Shown here one piece after another: positions 7,219-9,106 of a stretch of DNA of 9,106 nucleotides. The stretch's first letter is position 1, and the number at the start of each line of letters is the position of its first letter. The stretch comes from a bacterium. Lineage in GTDB: Bacteria; Zixibacteria; MSB-5A5; GN15; FEB-12. The position numbers and the translations under genes were made by a program. Where the stretch lies: positions 1 through 9,106 of the forward strand of contig DAOWIM010000327.1 of NCBI GenBank assembly GCA_030640905.1, read 5' to 3'. The notes under the pieces were generated by a model. That model was not told where the DNA came from, did not search any database, and saw nothing but the letters and a program-made list of their open reading frames with translations.

Positions 7219-7644
7219 ATGGGTCATCAGGATAAAGTTAGAAAGCTGGGTCGTACCAAGTCGCACCGTGAAGCGATGCTGGCCAACATGGCCATGTCGT
7301 TGTTTAAGCATCGAATCATCAAGACGACGGATGCCAAAGCAAAAGCGTTGCGACCGGTGGTGGACCGACTGATCTCAACGGCCAAGAAGGACACCCTTGC
7401 GGCCAAACGGCAGGTTGCCAAAACCGTGAGACAAAAAGATGTTTTCAAGAAGCTCTTCGCTGAAATCGTTCCCGGTCTTGGTGACAGACAATCCGGCTTC
7501 ACACGTGTGGTCAAGCTGGGTGTTCGTCGTGGCGATGGTGCTTCGATGTCTGTGGTGGAACTCTTAACGGAAGTCCCTAAAGAGGAAACCGATAAGAAGT
7601 CCAAGAAAGCCAAGAAGACGTCCAAGAAGGCGGCTGCAAAGTAA
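7219..7644 (+). CDS. rplQ: 50S ribosomal protein L17
   Basis: L17 binds 23S rRNA near the exit tunnel and closes the alpha operon. The 141-residue product starts MGHQDKVRKLGRTKSHREAM and keeps the family core to about residue 120, including LFKHRIIKTTDAKAKALRPV (29-48) and the C-terminal strand SVVELL. Residues 121-141 form a Lys/Ala/Ser-rich tail beyond the core, a low-complexity extension seen in variable length in several phyla. ATG 7219 has only a weak SD (GAG at 7208-7210) and lies 15 bases after rpoA, so coupling to rpoA translation is likely. Confidence 0.96.
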   Translation: MGHQDKVRKLGRTKSHREAMLANMAMSLFKHRIIKTTDAKAKALRPVVDRLISTAKKDTLAAKRQVAKTVRQKDVFKKLFAEIVPGLGDRQSGFTRVVKLGVRRGDGASMSVVELLTEVPKEETDKKSKKAKKTSKKAAAK

Positions 7645-7691
7645 CCGACGCGATACCAGCCCGTCACGGTACCTACATAAGCGATAACTAC

Positions 7692-7717
7692 AAGCCCATC
7701 AATGCGATGGGCTTTTT
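7692..7717 (+). terminator. Rho-independent terminator after rplQ
   Basis: AAGCCCATC at 7692-7700 and GATGGGCTT at 7706-7714 form a perfect nine-base-pair stem with a five-base loop (7701-7705). The stem runs directly into a T run (7713-7717). It lies 48 bases after the rplQ stop, where the ribosomal operon should end. The mirror-side A run is short, so it is probably efficient mainly on the plus strand. Confidence 0.92.
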
Positions 7718-7821
7718 CTATTGGGCCGGGTTTATCTGTAGCTGATCGGATGCGTTTACTCTTTTGCCGATAGCGGGCATTTCCCAAGCGCAAAAAAACT
7801 GCCATCTTCTCTGCATTTTCC

Positions 7822-7843
7822 TCGATGGGGTACTTGCCATCGA
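7822..7843. repeat. Inverted repeat overlapping the candidate -35 box
   Basis: TCGATGG at 7822-7828 and CCATCGA at 7837-7843 are perfect seven-base inverted arms separated by eight bases. The right arm overlaps the candidate -35 box, a typical operator position, but the arms could equally occur by chance. No regulator gene is nearby. Confidence 0.3.
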
Positions 7844-7862
7844 CGTCGCACCGTATTATATA
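7834..7862 (+). promoter_or_regulatory. Candidate sigma-70-type promoter for the 7960-8400 gene
   Basis: TTGCCA at 7834-7839 matches five of six bases of the -35 consensus. After exactly 17 bases comes TATATA at 7857-7862, in the AT-rich run TATTATATAAA. It follows the terminator and precedes the next gene by about 97 bases, so a promoter is expected in this gap. The -10 match is only moderate and other registers are possible. Confidence 0.4.
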
Positions 7863-7959
7863 AAGATAAACAATTGCATCAACTGATGTCTGTAACACTG
7901 TTGATTGCGGTTCCTTGAGTTATGAAAATCAATAACATTAAAACCAAGGTGAGTATCGG

Positions 7960-8400
7960 ATGACGGAACAACCGATGAAAAAGGGAATGTCGAAGGGCTG
8001 TTTGATCAGCCTGATCATTGTCGGCGCGCTTGTTGTGATGGTCGTTATTGCCGGCGTTACCTGTTACGTGAAACGGGCAGAGATCGCCAAGTTTGGTGTC
8101 AAGACTATGATCACCGGTCTAAAGACTCAGGTGAATGACAATCCGGTTGAGGGAATCGATACGGCGATGTTCAACGCTGTCTCTGATGCCTTCCTGGTCA
8201 GGCTTGAGCAGACCGAAGAGGTCGATATCAAGAGACTGGGTGTGCTTACCCAGACGATTCAGCCAATTATGAGCAACAAGGCGATTGATTCGGCTGAGGC
8301 GATGTGGTATCTGGAAGCTCTGGTTGAGTACTACCCGGACCTTGAGGAATTCCTACCTGAAGTTGAGCAGTTGCAGGACTCGGTAGAAGTCCTCGAATAG
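7960..8400 (+). CDS. Hypothetical single-pass membrane protein
   Basis: I do not recognise this family. The 146-residue product has a short basic cytoplasmic-type N-terminus (1-13, with KKGMSK), one hydrophobic helix at about 14-37, then a soluble region. By the positive-inside rule the soluble part probably lies outside the cytoplasmic membrane. That part (about 45-146) looks mainly helical and becomes strongly acidic near the end (PDLEEFLPEVEQLQD then SVEVLE), and no catalytic motif is visible. There is no lipobox or clear signal-peptidase site. ATG 7960 has an excellent SD, AAGGTGAG at 7946-7953. Codon use looks like the neighbours, and the long open frame with a strong SD supports a real gene. 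It may be a membrane anchor or stress-related accessory protein, but that is a guess. Confidence 0.85.
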   Translation: MTEQPMKKGMSKGCLISLIIVGALVVMVVIAGVTCYVKRAEIAKFGVKTMITGLKTQVNDNPVEGIDTAMFNAVSDAFLVRLEQTEEVDIKRLGVLTQTIQPIMSNKAIDSAEAMWYLEALVEYYPDLEEFLPEVEQLQDSVEVLE

Positions 8401-8441
8401 TTTGTTGTTAGTCACGAGTTAGCGCCACTGCGAGGACCGCT

Positions 8442-8546
8442 TTGGCCAAACTCCTGGAATTGTCCCGAAGTGCGTGGGGCGATGTGAAAATAGAACTCGG
8501 CTGGCAGAATGCCGCCGAGCGGAGATTGTGTACAGGCGATGATTGA
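8442..8546 (+). CDS. Possible small ORF overlapping the plsY start
   Basis: A 34-codon frame begins at TTG 8442 with GAGGA at 8432-8436 five bases upstream, the SD-TTG arrangement also used by rpsE, rpsM and rpsK here. It would encode a peptide starting MAKLLELSRSAWGD and ending ERRLCTGDD, with TGA at 8544-8546, overlapping plsY by eight bases. I see no membrane segment or known motif. It could be a leader ORF coupling translation to plsY, but an open frame this short is easily random. Confidence 0.2.
   Translation: MAKLLELSRSAWGDVKIELGWQNAAERRLCTGDD
8496..8519 (+). promoter_or_regulatory. Bulged hairpin abutting the plsY ribosome-binding region
   Basis: CTCGGC (8496-8501) pairs with GCCGAG (8514-8519), and GGCA (8503-8506) with TGCC (8510-8513), leaving a GAA loop and one bulged T at 8502. 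That is ten mostly G-C pairs. No T run follows, so it is not a standard intrinsic terminator. GGAG at 8521-8524 starts one base after the stem, so folding could affect plsY translation or protect the mRNA. Confidence 0.45.
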
Positions 8547-9106
8547 AATCGTATCGGTAGTTATTGCCTACCTGTTGGGTTCCTTGCCGACCGGGCTATG
8601 GGTGAGTCGCATCTATGGCGTCAAGGACATCCGTACCGAGGGTTCGGGCAATATCGGAGCTACCAACGTTGCGCGGGTGCTGGGACATCGGGTGGCCGTC
8701 TGGGTTTATATCGGTGATATCGGTAAAGGCATCCTGGCAATCCTCCTGACTCGATACATCGCGGGGAGATTCGGCACTGAATTTTTTGGGTTTGATCTCC
8801 TTCTTGTGATCGTTGCTGCCGCTGCCGTGTTGGGACATGTTTTCCCGATCTACCTCAGGTTCAAAGGCGGCAAAGGTGTCAATACCGGGCTGGGTGTGAT
8901 GGTAAGCCTGTTGCCATACGAGACAGTATTGGCGGTCGGTTTGTTCCTGCTGATGGTGCTGCTGACTCGATATATTTCGGTCGGTTCAATGACTGCCGGG
9001 GCCGGACTTTTTATAATGGTATTGATAGAGAGATACATGCTGGCCCAATCGGTAGCTCAGGTCTATGTCTATCTGACAGCGGTGCTGGCCGTCCTGGTTT
9101 TTGCGA
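8539..9106 (+). CDS. plsY: Acyl-phosphate:glycerol-3-phosphate acyltransferase PlsY (3' partial)
   Basis: PlsY transfers an acyl group from acyl-phosphate (made by PlsX) to glycerol-3-phosphate, giving lysophosphatidate, the first step of membrane phospholipid synthesis in most bacteria. The 189 visible residues are rich in hydrophobic segments and contain the family landmarks: GSLPTGLWVSR (14-24), the loop GSGNIGATNVARVLG (35-49), D-I-G-K-G (60-64), GHVFPIYLRFKGGKGVNTGLG (99-119) and SVGSM (147-151). The frame runs off the window; the usual C-terminal HRxNIxRL-like tail is missing, so only about 10-20 residues are probably lost. ATG 8539 gives the normal N-terminus. Its SD is ambiguous: GGAG at 8521-8524 is far and AGG at 8534-8536 is too near. 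Confidence 0.95.
   Translation, partial: MIEIVSVVIAYLLGSLPTGLWVSRIYGVKDIRTEGSGNIGATNVARVLGHRVAVWVYIGDIGKGILAILLTRYIAGRFGTEFFGFDLLLVIVAAAAVLGHVFPIYLRFKGGKGVNTGLGVMVSLLPYETVLAVGLFLLMVLLTRYISVGSMTAGAGLFIMVLIERYMLAQSVAQVYVYLTAVLAVLVFA

Larger units (their letters stand above)
7645..7959. other. Intergenic region between the ribosomal operon and the next gene
   Basis: These 315 bases contain no convincing protein gene on either strand. They hold the operon terminator (7692-7717), an inverted repeat (7822-7843), a promoter-like sequence (7834-7862) and a possible imperfect leader hairpin: GCATCAAC at 7876-7883 can pair with 7900-7908 across one bulged T and a 16-base loop. The last 38 bases carry a 13-codon ORF. 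Nothing is recognisable at 7718-7821. Confidence 0.7.

Noticed and set aside
7227..7898. Minus-strand 223-codon open frame covering rplQ and the following gap
   Set aside because: Most of it is antisense to rplQ, it crosses the intrinsic terminator, and the product shows no family pattern.
8441..8450. Perfect 10-base palindrome TTTGGCCAAA
   Set aside because: About nine perfect 10-base palindromes are expected by chance in a window this size, and nothing else supports a site.
1..9106. CRISPR arrays, tRNA or rRNA genes, insertion sequences, defence or prophage genes
   Set aside because: No direct repeats with spacers, no tRNA-like cloverleaf, no transposase or phage-like frame was seen; the window is core genome.

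Overview
The window reads as a bacterial chromosome segment dominated by the distal spc operon fused to the alpha operon. Base composition is close to balanced. All genes lie on the plus strand, most with clear Shine-Dalgarno (SD) sequences. The order secY-adk-map-infA-rpmJ-rpsM-rpsK-rpsD-rpoA-rplQ, with adk and map inserted after secY, is known from Firmicutes and many other non-proteobacterial phyla, and differs from the E. coli order. Strong SD use argues against Bacteroidota. I infer a non-proteobacterial, possibly poorly cultured lineage (for example a phylum near the FCB group), but the sequence does not let me name it with confidence.

Region 1 (1-2898): the last codons of a probable rplF, then rplR, rpsE, rpmD, rplO and secY. 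This covers large- and small-subunit proteins plus the protein-conducting channel. Region 2 (2902-4535): adenylate kinase, methionine aminopeptidase and initiation factor IF1, joined to secY by very short or overlapping junctions. Region 3 (4561-7644): rpmJ, rpsM, rpsK, rpsD, rpoA and rplQ, ending at a clear intrinsic terminator at 7692-7717. Together these genes supply ribosome assembly, translation initiation, nascent-chain processing, membrane insertion, nucleotide balance and the RNA polymerase alpha subunit.

Region 4 (7645-9106) lies beyond the terminator. A gap of 315 bases holds a candidate promoter and inverted repeats. A small single-pass membrane protein of unknown function follows (7960-8400). 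After a 138-base spacer with a strong bulged hairpin comes plsY, the membrane acyl-phosphate:glycerol-3-phosphate acyltransferase, cut by the window end just before its C-terminus.

Most of the window is ordinary core genome and I see no convincing new system. The points worth a second look are three ribosomal protein genes with forced TTG starts, the unrecognised membrane protein and its leader region, and the hairpin with a possible overlapping small ORF in front of plsY.
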